64,000 bases of DNA. Origin: Halomonas halophila (lineage in GTDB: Bacteria > Pseudomonadota > Gammaproteobacteria > Pseudomonadales > Halomonadaceae). The notes under the pieces were generated by a model. It was not told the DNA's origin and did not search any database. It worked only from the letters and a program-made list of their open reading frames with translations. How positions within the stretch are numbered: position 1 is the stretch's first letter; every line of letters starts with the position of its first letter. Made by a program: the position numbers and the translations under genes. The stretch lies in the NCBI RefSeq assembly GCF_030406665.1, contig NZ_CP129121.1:1550001-1614000 (forward strand), in the 5' to 3' direction. Below are positions 26,564-35,043 of this stretch, piece by piece.

Positions 26564-27760
26564 ATGCACGACGAATCCAACCCGGCGGATGACTGGGGGC
26601 TCGATACCCTGGCGATCCGCACCGGGCATCATCGTACCGCCGAGCAGGAACACGGCGAGCCGATCTTTCCGACCTCGAGCTTCGTCTACGGCAGTGCCGC
26701 CGAGGCGGCGCGCAAGTTCGGCGGCCAGGAGCCGGGCAACGTCTACTCGCGGTTCACCAACCCGTCGGTGCAGACCTTCGAGCGCCGCCTCGCCGCCCTG
26801 GAAGGCGGCGAGCGCTGCGTGGCGACCAGCTCCGGCATGTCGGCGATCCTGTCCACGGCCCTGGCGCTGCTGCAGGCCGGCGACGAGATCGTCGCCTCCC
26901 GCTCGCTGTTCGGCTCCACGGTCAGCCTGTTCGACAAGTACCTGGGCAAGTTCGGCATCACCACCCGCTACGTCGAGCTCTCCGACCTGGCGGCCTGGGA
27001 AGCGGCGATCACGCCGGCCACCAGGCTGCTGTTCGCCGAGACGCCGTCCAACCCGCTGTCCGAGGTGGGCGATATCCCGGCGCTGGCCGAGCTCGCGCAT
27101 CGTCACGGTGCCTGGCTGGCGATCGACAACTGCTTCCTGACCCCGGCGCTGCAGACGCCCATCGCGCTGGGGGCGGATCTGGTGATTCACTCTGCCACCA
27201 AGTACCTGGACGGCCAGGGCCGTGCCGTTGGCGGCGCCGTGGTCGGCCCCGAGGCGCTGCTGCAGGAGGTCTTCGGGGTGGTGCGCACCTGCGGGCCCTG
27301 CATGAGTCCCTTCAACGCCTGGATCTTCACCAAGGGCCTGGAGACCCTGGGGCTGCGCATGAAGGCCCACTGCGCCAATGCGCTGCAGCTGGCCGAGTGG
27401 CTCGAGGCGCATCCGGCGGTGGAACGGGTGTATTACAGTGGGCTGGCCAGCCATCCGCAGCATGAGCTGGCCGCGCGTCAGCAGAAGGCATTCGGTGCGG
27501 TGCTCGGGGTCGAGATCAAGGGCGGTCGTGAGGGCGCCTGGTCGGTCATCGACGCGACCCGGATGCTGTCGATCACCGGCAACCTGGGCGACGTCAAGAC
27601 CACCATCACCCATCCCGGTACCACCACCCATGGCCGCCTCTCCGACGACCAGAAAGCCGCTGCCGGCATCCGCGAGGGTCTGATCCGCATTGCGGTGGGG
27701 CTCGAGGACATCGCCGACATCCGGGCCGACCTGGCGCGGGGCCTCGATGCCCTGATCTAG
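26564..27760 (+). CDS. metZ: O-succinylhomoserine sulfhydrylase
   Basis: A PLP enzyme that makes homocysteine directly from O-succinylhomoserine and sulfide, bypassing cystathionine. The 398-residue protein belongs to the Cys/Met metabolism family; the PLP lysine is in VIHSATKYLDGQGR (about residue 210), with YSRFTNPSVQTFERRLAALE and SSGMSAILS upstream. The purF-metZ order is typical of Pseudomonas MetZ, and that context is why I prefer it to MetB or MetY, whose sequences are similar. AGGGAGG precedes the ATG. Confidence 0.93.
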   Translation: MHDESNPADDWGLDTLAIRTGHHRTAEQEHGEPIFPTSSFVYGSAAEAARKFGGQEPGNVYSRFTNPSVQTFERRLAALEGGERCVATSSGMSAILSTALALLQAGDEIVASRSLFGSTVSLFDKYLGKFGITTRYVELSDLAAWEAAITPATRLLFAETPSNPLSEVGDIPALAELAHRHGAWLAIDNCFLTPALQTPIALGADLVIHSATKYLDGQGRAVGGAVVGPEALLQEVFGVVRTCGPCMSPFNAWIFTKGLETLGLRMKAHCANALQLAEWLEAHPAVERVYYSGLASHPQHELAARQQKAFGAVLGVEIKGGREGAWSVIDATRMLSITGNLGDVKTTITHPGTTTHGRLSDDQKAAAGIREGLIRIAVGLEDIADIRADLARGLDALI

Positions 27761-27780
27761 CCGGGCGTCATCGGCTTCCT

Positions 27781-27816
27781 CCGCATGCCGCCGCGGGGCG
27801 GCATGCGGAATTTCCG
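27781..27816 (+). terminator. Strong hairpin after metZ
   Basis: A perfect 12-bp stem (CCGCATGCCGCC at 27781-27792 with GGCGGCATGCGG at 27797-27808) and a GCGG loop, followed by AATTTCC. It starts 20 bases past the metZ stop and probably ends the long biosynthetic transcript. The T tract is short. Confidence 0.65.
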
Positions 27817-27901
27817 AACGAAGCGTTCATCTTTTTTCAGCGGAATCGCCCGCCTTGCTCGGGTAGTCTGCTTCCTCCGTGACACGCATTCGGGAGCGCT
27901 C

Positions 27902-28480
27902 ATGTGGCGTAACACTTCGACCGGCTGGGGATGGACCAGCATCCTGCTGCACTGGCTGAGCGCGTTGGCCTTCGTCGGGCTCTTCGTGCTGGGCTGGTGG
28001 ATGACCGGGCTCGGCTATTACGATGCCTGGTACAACCTCGCGCCCTGGTGGCATCGTTCCCTCGGCATGCTGGTGTTCGCCGTGACCCTGGGCCGTCTCG
28101 TCTGGCGCGCCGTTCAGCCGACGCCATCGTTGCCCGGGTCGCGTCTGGAACGCCTGGCCGCCCATGTCGGCCACATCGCCCTCTACGCGCTGATGCTGCT
28201 GGTGCTGGTCAGCGGCTATCTGATCTCCACCGCGGAAGGCGCCGGCATCGATGTGTTCGGGCTCTTCCAGGTGCCGGCGCTGATGACCGGATTGCCCAAC
28301 CAGGCGAGTCTCGCCGGCACGGTGCACTGGTACGCCGCCCTGGCGCTGATGGTGCTGGCCGGTGGGCATGGCCTGGCCGCGTTCAAGCATCACTGGGTCG
28401 ATCGCCACGACACCCTGATGCGCATGCTCACGCCTCGTTACACTCGGGCTCGCCGCCGTGGCGGGTCCGCTTCCCACTGA
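27902..28480 (+). CDS. Cytochrome b561
   Basis: A 192-residue di-heme inner-membrane protein with four membrane helices. Histidines placed as heme ligands are visible in helix 1 (LLHWLSALAF), helix 2 (WWHRSLGMLVF) and helix 4 (VHWYAALALMVLAGGHGLAAF). The family (E. coli CybB) oxidises ubiquinol and in E. coli can use superoxide as substrate. The ATG at 27902 gives the usual MWRNTSTGWGWTS start; upstream codons do not look coding. It precedes yceI by 27 bases; cybB-yceI pairs are common, so the YceI protein may bind a quinone or isoprenoid partner. Confidence 0.92.
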   Translation: MWRNTSTGWGWTSILLHWLSALAFVGLFVLGWWMTGLGYYDAWYNLAPWWHRSLGMLVFAVTLGRLVWRAVQPTPSLPGSRLERLAAHVGHIALYALMLLVLVSGYLISTAEGAGIDVFGLFQVPALMTGLPNQASLAGTVHWYAALALMVLAGGHGLAAFKHHWVDRHDTLMRMLTPRYTRARRRGGSASH

Positions 28481-28507
28481 CCCATCGAGTCACGCAAGGA
28501 GTTAGCG

Positions 28508-29092
28508 ATGTACAAGAAGACCGCCCTGACCGCCGCCCTGGCCGCCGCGTCCCTGGTGCCGCTCGCCCAGGCACAGGCTGCCGACTACGCCATCGACATC
28601 GACGGCCAGCACGCCTTCGTGCAGTTCAAGATCAGCCACCTGGGTTTCTCCTACATCCTGGGCAGTTTCGAGGAGTTCGACGGCGGGTTCAGCTATGACC
28701 CCGAGAACCCGGAAGCGTCATCCGCCAACCTGGAGGTCGAGGTCGACAGCCTGACCACCAACCACGCCGAGCGCGACAAGCACATCCTGAGCGATGACTT
28801 CCTCGACGCGGCCGAATATCCCACCGCGAGCTTCGCTTCCACCGGCTTCGAGCCTACCGGCGAGGGCGAGGGCGTGCTGACCGGCGATCTGACCCTGCAC
28901 GGCGAGACCCAGGCCATCGAGATGCCGGTGACTCTGCTGGGCGAGGGCGACGATCCCTGGGGCAACTATCGCGCCGGCTTCGAGGGCTCCACCACCCTGA
29001 CGCTCTCCGACTACGGCATCGACATGTCGCAGTTCCCGGAGTCGATGCACGAGCTCGAGCTGTACGTGACCTTCGAGGGCATTCGCCAGTAA
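28508..29092 (+). CDS. yceI: YceI-family periplasmic lipid/isoprenoid-binding protein
   Basis: A 194-residue protein with a Sec signal peptide cut after AQA (residues 1-24). The mature domain is the YceI lipocalin-like beta barrel: YAIDIDGQHAFVQFKISHLGFSY-type opening, DKHILSDDFLDAAEYPTASF, LTLHGETQAIEMPVTLLG and FEGSTTLTLSDYGID. The family binds polyisoprenoids such as ubiquinone-8 in a hydrophobic tunnel. It is in an apparent operon with cytochrome b561 and carries an AAGGAG ribosome site. Confidence 0.94.
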   Translation: MYKKTALTAALAAASLVPLAQAQAADYAIDIDGQHAFVQFKISHLGFSYILGSFEEFDGGFSYDPENPEASSANLEVEVDSLTTNHAERDKHILSDDFLDAAEYPTASFASTGFEPTGEGEGVLTGDLTLHGETQAIEMPVTLLGEGDDPWGNYRAGFEGSTTLTLSDYGIDMSQFPESMHELELYVTFEGIRQ

Positions 29093-29121
29093 CGCATCGC
29101 CCCCGGGGCGATACGGTGAAA

Positions 29122-29160
29122 CAGCGACCCCGGCCAGTGGCCGGGGTCGCTGCGTTTCAG
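29122..29160. terminator. Bidirectional terminator between yceI and the dioxygenase gene
   Basis: A perfect 14-bp stem, CAGCGACCCCGGCC (29122-29135) with GGCCGGGGTCGCTG (29139-29152), a three-base loop, and flanking AAA and TTT on the two sides. It lies between convergent genes and can serve both. Confidence 0.85.
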
Positions 29161-29182
29161 GCAGGCAGGGCGGGCGCCGGGA

Positions 29183-29974
29183 TCATGACTGATGGAGCAC
29201 CGCCTGCGGGAAGTGGCGCCTCAGGATGCGATTCTGGAAGGCATCCACGAAGCGCGTGTTGATGATGATGATGAAGCGCTCGAACGGCTGCGACGGGTCG
29301 CGCTGGCTGAGGGTGTCGACGCCGTGGAACAGCCGGTCGTCGCGCAGGTGCAGGATCTCGCCCGGCCTCAGGGTTGCCGTCACCAGCTCTCGGGTGCCGG
29401 CCTTGTCGGCATAGAGATGGTTGTCGGCACCTAGCACGTTGTCCCGGCTCAGCACCAGGATGCTCAGCGCCTGGCAGCCGTCGGCGTGGATGCCCTGGCC
29501 CTGCAGCGGGTCGAGGTGGCCCTCGCCGCGCACCCCGGTGATCTGCATCAGGATGGGTTCGTCGGGCCGGATGCCCCACAGCCGGGCCCAGGCACGGACG
29601 AAGGCGCGGACGTCGGCACGGCCCAGGAACTCGGGCGTCAGCGGCTCGTAGTAGCGCAGCCGGTCGGCCATGCTGTCCGCGTCGTTGAAGGCGCCGCCCT
29701 GGGCCATCGGGCAGTGGCCCAGGTCCTTGACCTGCTCCTCGGCGTCGAGGGCCAGCCATGACATCCGCTTCCAGCGCTGGTTGACGTAGGGGTCCCGCGG
29801 CAGGTCGGCGGTGAAACCCTGCCAGGCTTCCAGGTCGATCGCCGAATGCAGCTCGGTCAGGGCCCAGTCCTGTCGGGCCAGGTCTTCCTGTACGCCGTGG
29901 GGCCAGTAGTCTGCCATCGGGTCCGCTGGCATGGTGGTGTGATCGAAACCATATTTAAGGGTGTCGAGTTTCAT
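29183..29974 (-). CDS. 2-oxoglutarate/Fe(II) dioxygenase-family protein
   Basis: A 263-residue protein from the ATG at 29974, with AGGAGA at good distance. The iron triad is visible as H163 and D165 (GIHADG) and H217 (LFHGVD), and a candidate 2-oxoglutarate-binding arginine lies a little after, in PFERFIIIINTRF. The pattern fits the 2OG-Fe dioxygenase family that includes L-isoleucine 4-hydroxylase, which hydroxylates free amino acids. The substrate here is unknown. It stands alone between convergent and divergent neighbours, and a perfect palindrome lies 42-63 bases before its start, suggesting dedicated control. An upstream in-frame ATG at 30046 runs through that palindrome and lacks a ribosome site, so I reject it. 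Confidence 0.8.
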   Translation of the reverse strand: MKLDTLKYGFDHTTMPADPMADYWPHGVQEDLARQDWALTELHSAIDLEAWQGFTADLPRDPYVNQRWKRMSWLALDAEEQVKDLGHCPMAQGGAFNDADSMADRLRYYEPLTPEFLGRADVRAFVRAWARLWGIRPDEPILMQITGVRGEGHLDPLQGQGIHADGCQALSILVLSRDNVLGADNHLYADKAGTRELVTATLRPGEILHLRDDRLFHGVDTLSQRDPSQPFERFIIIINTRFVDAFQNRILRRHFPQAVLHQS

Positions 29975-30015
29975 GAGACTTTCTCCTGATTGACGTCTGA
30001 ATGGGATGGGCTTCC

Positions 30016-30037
30016 GTTGACGAGAAAAATCGTCAAC
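30016..30037. promoter_or_regulatory. Perfect palindrome upstream of the dioxygenase gene
   Basis: GTTGACGA (30016-30023), six bases GAAAAA, then TCGTCAAC (30030-30037): an 8-bp perfect inverted repeat between the divergent dioxygenase and PAS-GGDEF-EAL genes. Candidate operator for an unknown dimeric repressor; no regulator gene is adjacent. Confidence 0.5.
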
Positions 30038-30172
30038 AGTAAGCAAATGAGTCGGAATGTTTCAGAATGTCAAAGCAGGAGTGGTGGTCAGTCGTGGAGG
30101 CCGCTCATCGGGCCGCGTGGAGGTGCACTTGAGTGACCGGAGACATCGGAGGCTGGTGGGGCGGCGCATCAC

Positions 30173-32002
30173 ATGAGGCCGTTTCATCGCGGGCAGCGGG
30201 GTAAGGCCGCGTGGCAGCGGATCCTGCGCTGGCTGGGGCGGGCGTGTGATCGCGTGGTCGAGCGCCGCTCGGACGCCGCGCAGATCGACGTGGCCCTCGT
30301 CCAGCGCCGCTATCAGGAGAGCGAGCAGCGCTTCCGCAGCCTGCTCGAGAGCCTGCCTCGCGTGGCGGTGCAGGGCTATGACCGGCAGCGTCGGGTCATC
30401 TACTGGAACGAGGCCAGCGTCCGGCTCTACGGCTATCCGGCCGAGGAGGCCATGGGGCGCCTGCTCGAGGACCTGATCATTCCCGGTCCCATGCGTCAGC
30501 CGGTCATCGAGGCTCACCGGGCCTGGGTCGAGCAGGGCCAGGAAATTCCCGCAGAAGAGCTCGAGCTGCGCCACCGCAGCGGCGAACCGGTACCGGTGTT
30601 CTCCCACCACGTGATGCTCGGCGAGCACACCGACAACCCGCTGATGTTCTGCGTCGACGTCGATCTGTCCGACCAGAAGCGGGCCCATCGTGATCTGGCC
30701 TTCGCCACCCGCTTCGATCAGCTGACGCACCTGCCCAATCGTCAGGCCTTCGAGGCAGACCTGGATGAGCTGCTCGACCGCTGCCGGCGCCAAGGGCGGC
30801 CGCTGACCGTGCTCTACCTGGATATCGATCGCTTCGTCGAGATCAACGATGCCCTCGGCTATGCCCAGGGCGACCAGATCCTGATCGAGCTGACACGCCG
30901 GCTTCGCCATCGCCAGCGGGCCGGAGACCTGATGTCGCGGGTTTCCAGCGACGAGTTCGTGATGGCCTTTCCCGGCGTGGGAGAGGCGGAAGCGTGCCGC
31001 ACGGTGGTCGAGCACATCCGTTCGGCGTTCGACCGGCCCTTCGAGGTGGACGGCATCGCGCGCCCGGTCACTGCCAGCCTCGGGCTCAGCGCCTTCCCGG
31101 ATCACGGCCGGGTGGCCTGGGAGCTGATCCGCAACGCCGACGTGGCCAAGAACCGCGCCAAGCTGGATGGTCAGGGCGCCCTGCAGGGCTTCCAGCAGCA
31201 TTTCCACGACGAGCTGGTGCGCCAGCATCGGCTCGCCGAACGGCTGGAGCACGCCATCGCCAATTGTGAGCTCAGCCTGCACTATCAGCCCCAGGTGTCG
31301 GCGGTGAGCGGCCGGATCGAGAATCTCGAAGCGCTGCTGCGCTGGGAGCCGGCCGACGGTGAGGCGGTCTCGCCCGCCGAGTTCATTCCCCTGGCCGAGC
31401 GCTCGGGGCTGATCGAACGGCTCGGCGACTGGGTGATGGAGGAGGCCTGTGGCCAGCAGGCGGCCTGGCGTGCGGCGGGGGTCGAGGCGCTGCGCATCGA
31501 CATCAATCTGTCGGGGCGTCAGGTGCGGGCGCCGGAGACGCTCGAGCGCCTGGAGGCCTGCGTGGCGCGCCACGGGCTCGAGCCTCAGGACATCGGCATC
31601 GAGCTGACCGAGAACGTGCTGATCGAGGCCAACGAAGCCGTGCTGACGCGGCTGCGGCGCCTCTATCACCGCGGGGTGCGCATCGCCATCGACGACTTCG
31701 GCACCGGCTATTCGTCGCTCAGCTACCTCAAGCTGTTTCCGGTTACCGCGCTCAAGATCGATCGCTCCTTCGTTCGCGATGGACCCCAGCAGTCGGAGGA
31801 TCGTGCCATCATGGAGGCCGCGGTCTTCATCGGCCATCGGCTGGGGCTGGAGGTGGTGGCCGAGGGCGTCGAGACCGGCGAGCAGCTGGCGCTGGTGCGC
31901 GAGATGCGCTGCGATCTGGTCCAGGGCTACTATTTCCATCGGCCGCTGCCGGTGGCCGAGGTGCAGCGGCTGCTCTTCGGCCAGCTCGAGCACGCCCCCT
32001 GA
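30173..32002 (+). CDS. PAS-GGDEF-EAL protein, likely c-di-GMP phosphodiesterase
   Basis: A 609-residue soluble protein. Order: a basic N-terminus, PAS domain (about 45-165, VIYWNEASVRLYGYPAEEAMG), GGDEF domain (about 180-335) whose active site reads SSDEF at 258-262, and EAL domain (about 345-600) with EAL at 386-388, ELTEN, DDFGTGYSSLSYLK, KIDRSF and EGVET all present. The altered GGDEF is probably not a cyclase and may bind GTP as a regulatory domain, while the EAL site looks complete, so net c-di-GMP hydrolysis is expected. No membrane helix is visible. It is divergent from the dioxygenase gene and followed by a MATE gene 57 bases on. Confidence 0.88.
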   Translation: MRPFHRGQRGKAAWQRILRWLGRACDRVVERRSDAAQIDVALVQRRYQESEQRFRSLLESLPRVAVQGYDRQRRVIYWNEASVRLYGYPAEEAMGRLLEDLIIPGPMRQPVIEAHRAWVEQGQEIPAEELELRHRSGEPVPVFSHHVMLGEHTDNPLMFCVDVDLSDQKRAHRDLAFATRFDQLTHLPNRQAFEADLDELLDRCRRQGRPLTVLYLDIDRFVEINDALGYAQGDQILIELTRRLRHRQRAGDLMSRVSSDEFVMAFPGVGEAEACRTVVEHIRSAFDRPFEVDGIARPVTASLGLSAFPDHGRVAWELIRNADVAKNRAKLDGQGALQGFQQHFHDELVRQHRLAERLEHAIANCELSLHYQPQVSAVSGRIENLEALLRWEPADGEAVSPAEFIPLAERSGLIERLGDWVMEEACGQQAAWRAAGVEALRIDINLSGRQVRAPETLERLEACVARHGLEPQDIGIELTENVLIEANEAVLTRLRRLYHRGVRIAIDDFGTGYSSLSYLKLFPVTALKIDRSFVRDGPQQSEDRAIMEAAVFIGHRLGLEVVAEGVETGEQLALVREMRCDLVQGYYFHRPLPVAEVQRLLFGQLEHAP

Positions 32003-32059
32003 GACGGGTCGCAACTTCGCGTAGAATGGGCCGCCCTCGACGATTCCCGCGGAGTCCCT

Positions 32060-33403
32060 GTGTTGCGAAACGACGCTACCTCTTCCTCGCTGGGTGTGAC
32101 GCTGTGGCGTCAGACCTGGCCCATGGCCATCGGCGTGCTGTCTCTGCTGGGTTTCCAGCTGATCGACAGCGCCTTCGTGGCCAGGCTCGGCACCGCGCCG
32201 CTGGCCGCCCAGTCCTTCACCCTGCCGCTCTCCTTCCTGATCATCGGCGTCCAGGTGGGCATGGGCATCGCCATCGCCGCGCTGATCTCCCGGGCCCTGG
32301 GGGCCGGCGAGACCGCGCGGTCCCGTCGCCTTGGCAGCCTGGTGCTGGTGGTGGGGGCACTGGTCATCGCGCTGCTGGGGCTGGGGCTGTGGCTGGGCCA
32401 GGCGCCGATCTTCCGGCGGCTGGGTGCCGAAACCGAGTCTCTGGCGCTGATCCGTGCCTACTGGGGCCCCCAGCTGCTGTCCGCCTGGGCGGGGGCGGTG
32501 CTGTATTTCGGCTACAGCCTGTTCCGCGCCCACGGCAACACGCGTCTGCCCGGTTCGCTGATGGTGATCACCAGCCTGGCCAACCTGCTCCTGGATCCGT
32601 TGTTGATCTTCGGGGTCGGCAACTGGCAGGGCCTGGGGCTGCCGGGCGCGGCCTGGGCCACGGTGCTGGCCATGCTGGTGGGGCTCGGCGTGATGGCGAT
32701 GCGCCTGGCCGGCACCGGCTGGTTGGCCACAGGGGGGCTGTGGGAGGAGGCGAGTCAGTCGCTGCGGCCCTTCCTGGGCATCGCCGGGCCGGCCATGATC
32801 AGCCAGCTGATGCCGCCGCTGGCCGCGATGCTGGCGATCTCGGTGGTGGCCCGGCTCGGCGAGTCCCAGGTCGCGGCCTGGGGCCTGGCCAGTCGCCTGG
32901 AGACCCTGTCGCTCATGGCGGTGCTGGCGATGACCATGTCGCTGCCGCCCTGGTTGGGGCGCTGCTACGGCGCCGGCGACTGGCCGCAGGTGCACCGCCT
33001 GATGCGCCTGGCGCTGAAGGTGGCGGTGCTCTGGCAGCTGGGGCTGGGGCTGGCGCTGGCGCTGGCCGCGCCCTGGGTGGCCGCGGCTCTGGCCGGCTCC
33101 GCCGAGGTGAGCGAGGACCTGACGGTGCTGCTGCACTGGCTGCCGCCGAGCTATGCCGCGCTCGGGGTCTGCATGCTGGTGGTCTCCGCCGGCAATGCGC
33201 TGGGCTGGCCGCTGCGGGCGATGATGATGTCCGCCGCGCGGCTGTTCGCGTTCTACCTGCCGTGCCTGGGGCTCGGCGCCTGGCTGGGCGGCCTGCCGGG
33301 CCTGGCGCTGGGGGCGGCACTGGGCAATCTGCTGGCCGGTCTGGCGGCCTGGGGACTGCTGCGTCGTACCCTCGCCAGCCCGCGGCGCCAGGCGGCCGGA
33401 TGA
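32060..33403 (+). CDS. MATE-family efflux transporter
   Basis: A 447-residue inner-membrane protein with 12 predicted helices in two six-helix halves, starting at a GTG (32060, GTG TTG CGA). Typical MATE segments are QLIDSAFVARLGTAPLAAQSF in helix 1-2, NLLLDPLLIFG near the middle and the second-half repeat RLGESQVAAWGLASRLE. MATE proteins export cationic drugs or metabolites using sodium or proton gradients; the substrate cannot be told here. GGAG lies upstream of the start at suitable spacing. Confidence 0.9.
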   Translation: MLRNDATSSSLGVTLWRQTWPMAIGVLSLLGFQLIDSAFVARLGTAPLAAQSFTLPLSFLIIGVQVGMGIAIAALISRALGAGETARSRRLGSLVLVVGALVIALLGLGLWLGQAPIFRRLGAETESLALIRAYWGPQLLSAWAGAVLYFGYSLFRAHGNTRLPGSLMVITSLANLLLDPLLIFGVGNWQGLGLPGAAWATVLAMLVGLGVMAMRLAGTGWLATGGLWEEASQSLRPFLGIAGPAMISQLMPPLAAMLAISVVARLGESQVAAWGLASRLETLSLMAVLAMTMSLPPWLGRCYGAGDWPQVHRLMRLALKVAVLWQLGLGLALALAAPWVAAALAGSAEVSEDLTVLLHWLPPSYAALGVCMLVVSAGNALGWPLRAMMMSAARLFAFYLPCLGLGAWLGGLPGLALGAALGNLLAGLAAWGLLRRTLASPRRQAAG

Positions 33404-33540
33404 CGGGTAGTGGTTTTTTCTTTTTATGGTGGTTTTTGTTTAATTAACACCCAATATATGGTGTTTATTTGAATGTTCTATTAGGTTGGTGGGTAAATAA
33501 AAGGAAAATCATCTGATTGGCCTCTCCTATACTCGTCTTA
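33404..33540 (+). promoter_or_regulatory. AT-rich control region upstream of dadA
   Basis: About 135 bases far richer in A and T than anything nearby. It holds a near-palindrome (ATTAACACC, eight bases, GGTGTTTAT; about 33443-33468, one mismatch) and a good -10 box TATACT at 33528-33533 without a clear -35. In enteric bacteria dadA is controlled by Lrp and CRP through such AT-rich DNA; this comparison is an inference. Confidence 0.5.
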
Positions 33541-33544
33541 ACGC

Positions 33545-33569
33545 ACCGCCCGGGCCTGGCCCGGGCGGT
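33545..33569 (+). other. 5' leader hairpin before dadA
   Basis: ACCGCCCGGGC (33545-33555) pairs perfectly with GCCCGGGCGGT (33559-33569) around CTG. If transcription starts just after the TATACT box at 33528, this would be the first structure of the dadA mRNA; it could also serve as a late terminator for the MATE gene. Confidence 0.5.
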
Positions 33570-33624
33570 CTCGTTCCCGCAGATGGCAGGGCGATCCAAC
33601 AAGACGATCAGGGGAGAGGACGGC

Positions 33625-34884
33625 ATGAAGGTATTGATTCTCGGCAGTGGTGTGGTCGGCGTCACCAGCGCCTACTATCTGGCCCGTCAGGGCCATGAGG
33701 TCACCGTGGTGGATCGCCAGCCGGCACCGGCCATGGAAACCAGCTACGGCAATGCCGGTCAGGTGTCGTTTGGCTTCTCCTCGCCCTGGGCCGCGCCCGG
33801 CATCCCGCAGAAGGCGGTGAAGTGGATGTTCCAGGAGCATGCGCCGCTGAAGATCCAGCCGCGCATGGACCCGACCATGGCCCGCTTCATGATGAAGATG
33901 TTCGGCAACTGCAATCCCGAGCGCTATGCGGTGAACAAGGAGCGCATGGTGCGCATCGCCGAGCATAGCCGCGCCTGCATCGACGCCCTGCGCGCCGAGA
34001 CCGGCATCCGCTACGAGGATCGTCAGAAGGGGCTGCTGCAGCTGTTTCGCCACGACAGCCAGGTGGAGGCCGTGGCCAAGGACATGCAGGTGCTCGAGCG
34101 CTGCGGCGTGCGCCATCGGTTGCTGGGCGCCGGCGAGATCGCCGCGGTCGAGCCCGCGCTGGCCCGGGTGCCGGGCAAGTTCGTCGGCGGCCTGCACCTG
34201 CCGGACGACCAGACCGGCGACTGTCATCTGTTCACCAATCGCCTGGCCGACTACTGCCGTGACCGCCTGGGCGTCAGCTTCCGCTTCGGTGTCGACATCC
34301 AGCGCATCCGCCGCGGCAATGCCGGCATCGAGGGCGTGATCACCAGCGCCGGCGAGCTCACCGCCTACGCCTACGTGGTCTGCCTCGGCAGCTATTCGCC
34401 GTTCCTGGTCAAGGACCTGGGCATCCGCCTGCCGATCTACCCGGTCAAGGGCTACAGCCTGACCGTGCCGGTGGTCGACGACGGCGGGGCGCCCCAGTCC
34501 ACGGTGATGGACGAGACCTACAAGGTGGCGATCTCGCGCTTCGACGACCGCATCCGCGTGGGCGGCACCGCCGAGCTGGCGGGCCACGACCTGAGCCTGC
34601 CGGAGAAGCGCCGGGCGACCATCGACATGGTGGTGCGCGATGTCTTCCCCGAGGGCGGCGACGTCGACCGCGCCGAGTTCTGGAGCGGCCTGCGGCCGAT
34701 GACGCCGGATTCCACGCCGATCATCGGCGCCACCCGCTACGACAACCTGTGGCTCAACACCGGCCACGGTACCCTGGGCTGGACCATGAGCTGCGGCAGC
34801 GCCCAGCTGCTGGCCGATCTGATGGGGGCGGAATCGCCGCGCATCGACCCGCAGGGGCTCGACGTTTCGCGCTACGCCGCCTGA
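33625..34884 (+). CDS. dadA: D-amino acid dehydrogenase
   Basis: A membrane-associated FAD enzyme that oxidises D-amino acids (chiefly D-alanine) to 2-oxo acids and passes electrons to the respiratory chain. The 419-residue protein starts MKVLILGSGVVGVTSAYYLA (GxGxxG FAD loop) after a strong AGGGGAGAGG ribosome site. Other family segments are YPVKGYSLTVP, RIRVGGTAELAGHD, FWSGLRPMTPDSTPIIG and NTGHGTLGWTMSCGSAQLL. No alanine racemase gene (dadX) follows, unlike the E. coli arrangement; the next gene converges from the other strand. Confidence 0.94.
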   Translation: MKVLILGSGVVGVTSAYYLARQGHEVTVVDRQPAPAMETSYGNAGQVSFGFSSPWAAPGIPQKAVKWMFQEHAPLKIQPRMDPTMARFMMKMFGNCNPERYAVNKERMVRIAEHSRACIDALRAETGIRYEDRQKGLLQLFRHDSQVEAVAKDMQVLERCGVRHRLLGAGEIAAVEPALARVPGKFVGGLHLPDDQTGDCHLFTNRLADYCRDRLGVSFRFGVDIQRIRRGNAGIEGVITSAGELTAYAYVVCLGSYSPFLVKDLGIRLPIYPVKGYSLTVPVVDDGGAPQSTVMDETYKVAISRFDDRIRVGGTAELAGHDLSLPEKRRATIDMVVRDVFPEGGDVDRAEFWSGLRPMTPDSTPIIGATRYDNLWLNTGHGTLGWTMSCGSAQLLADLMGAESPRIDPQGLDVSRYAA

Positions 34885-34912
34885 CGCGGTGTTGTACGCT
34901 GCTTGATCGAGA

Positions 34913-34948
34913 ACGGCCCGCGCCTTGGCGCGGGCCGTCGTCGTATCG
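34913..34948 (+). terminator. Hairpin after dadA
   Basis: ACGGCCCGCGCC (34913-34924) pairs with GGCGCGGGCCGT (34927-34938), followed by CGTCGTATC. It lies 28 bases past the dadA stop. The T content is low. Confidence 0.55.
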
Positions 34949-34986
34949 GGCGGCCGTGGCGCGGGCGGATCATGGCATCGAGGCAC

Positions 34987-35022
34987 AAAAAAGCGCCCGG
35001 GCCATCAGGCCCGGGCGCTTTT
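34987..35022. terminator. Bidirectional terminator between dadA and phhC
   Basis: A perfect 15-bp stem, AAAAGCGCCCGGGCC (34989-35003) with GGCCCGGGCGCTTTT (35008-35022), and a four-base loop. The six A at 34987-34992 give a U6 run on the minus strand, so it is a strong terminator for the phhABC operon and also works for dadA. Confidence 0.92.
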
Positions 35023-35043
35023 CTGCCGAACGGCGTCAGCCGA

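Noticed and set aside
24704..27631. A 975-codon open frame on minus, antisense to cvpA, purF and metZ
   Set aside because: Composition is typical of a GC-rich shadow frame and it crosses three well-supported genes on the other strand.
27816..27828. GAACG-AAG-CGTTC dyad upstream of cytochrome b561
   Set aside because: Only 5-bp arms; in DNA of this composition such short dyads occur by chance, and no second copy or promoter element supports it.
30062..33136. A 1024-codon open frame on minus across the PAS-GGDEF-EAL and MATE genes
   Set aside because: Gln/His/Arg/Gly-rich translation without any domain; both plus-strand genes show full family motifs.
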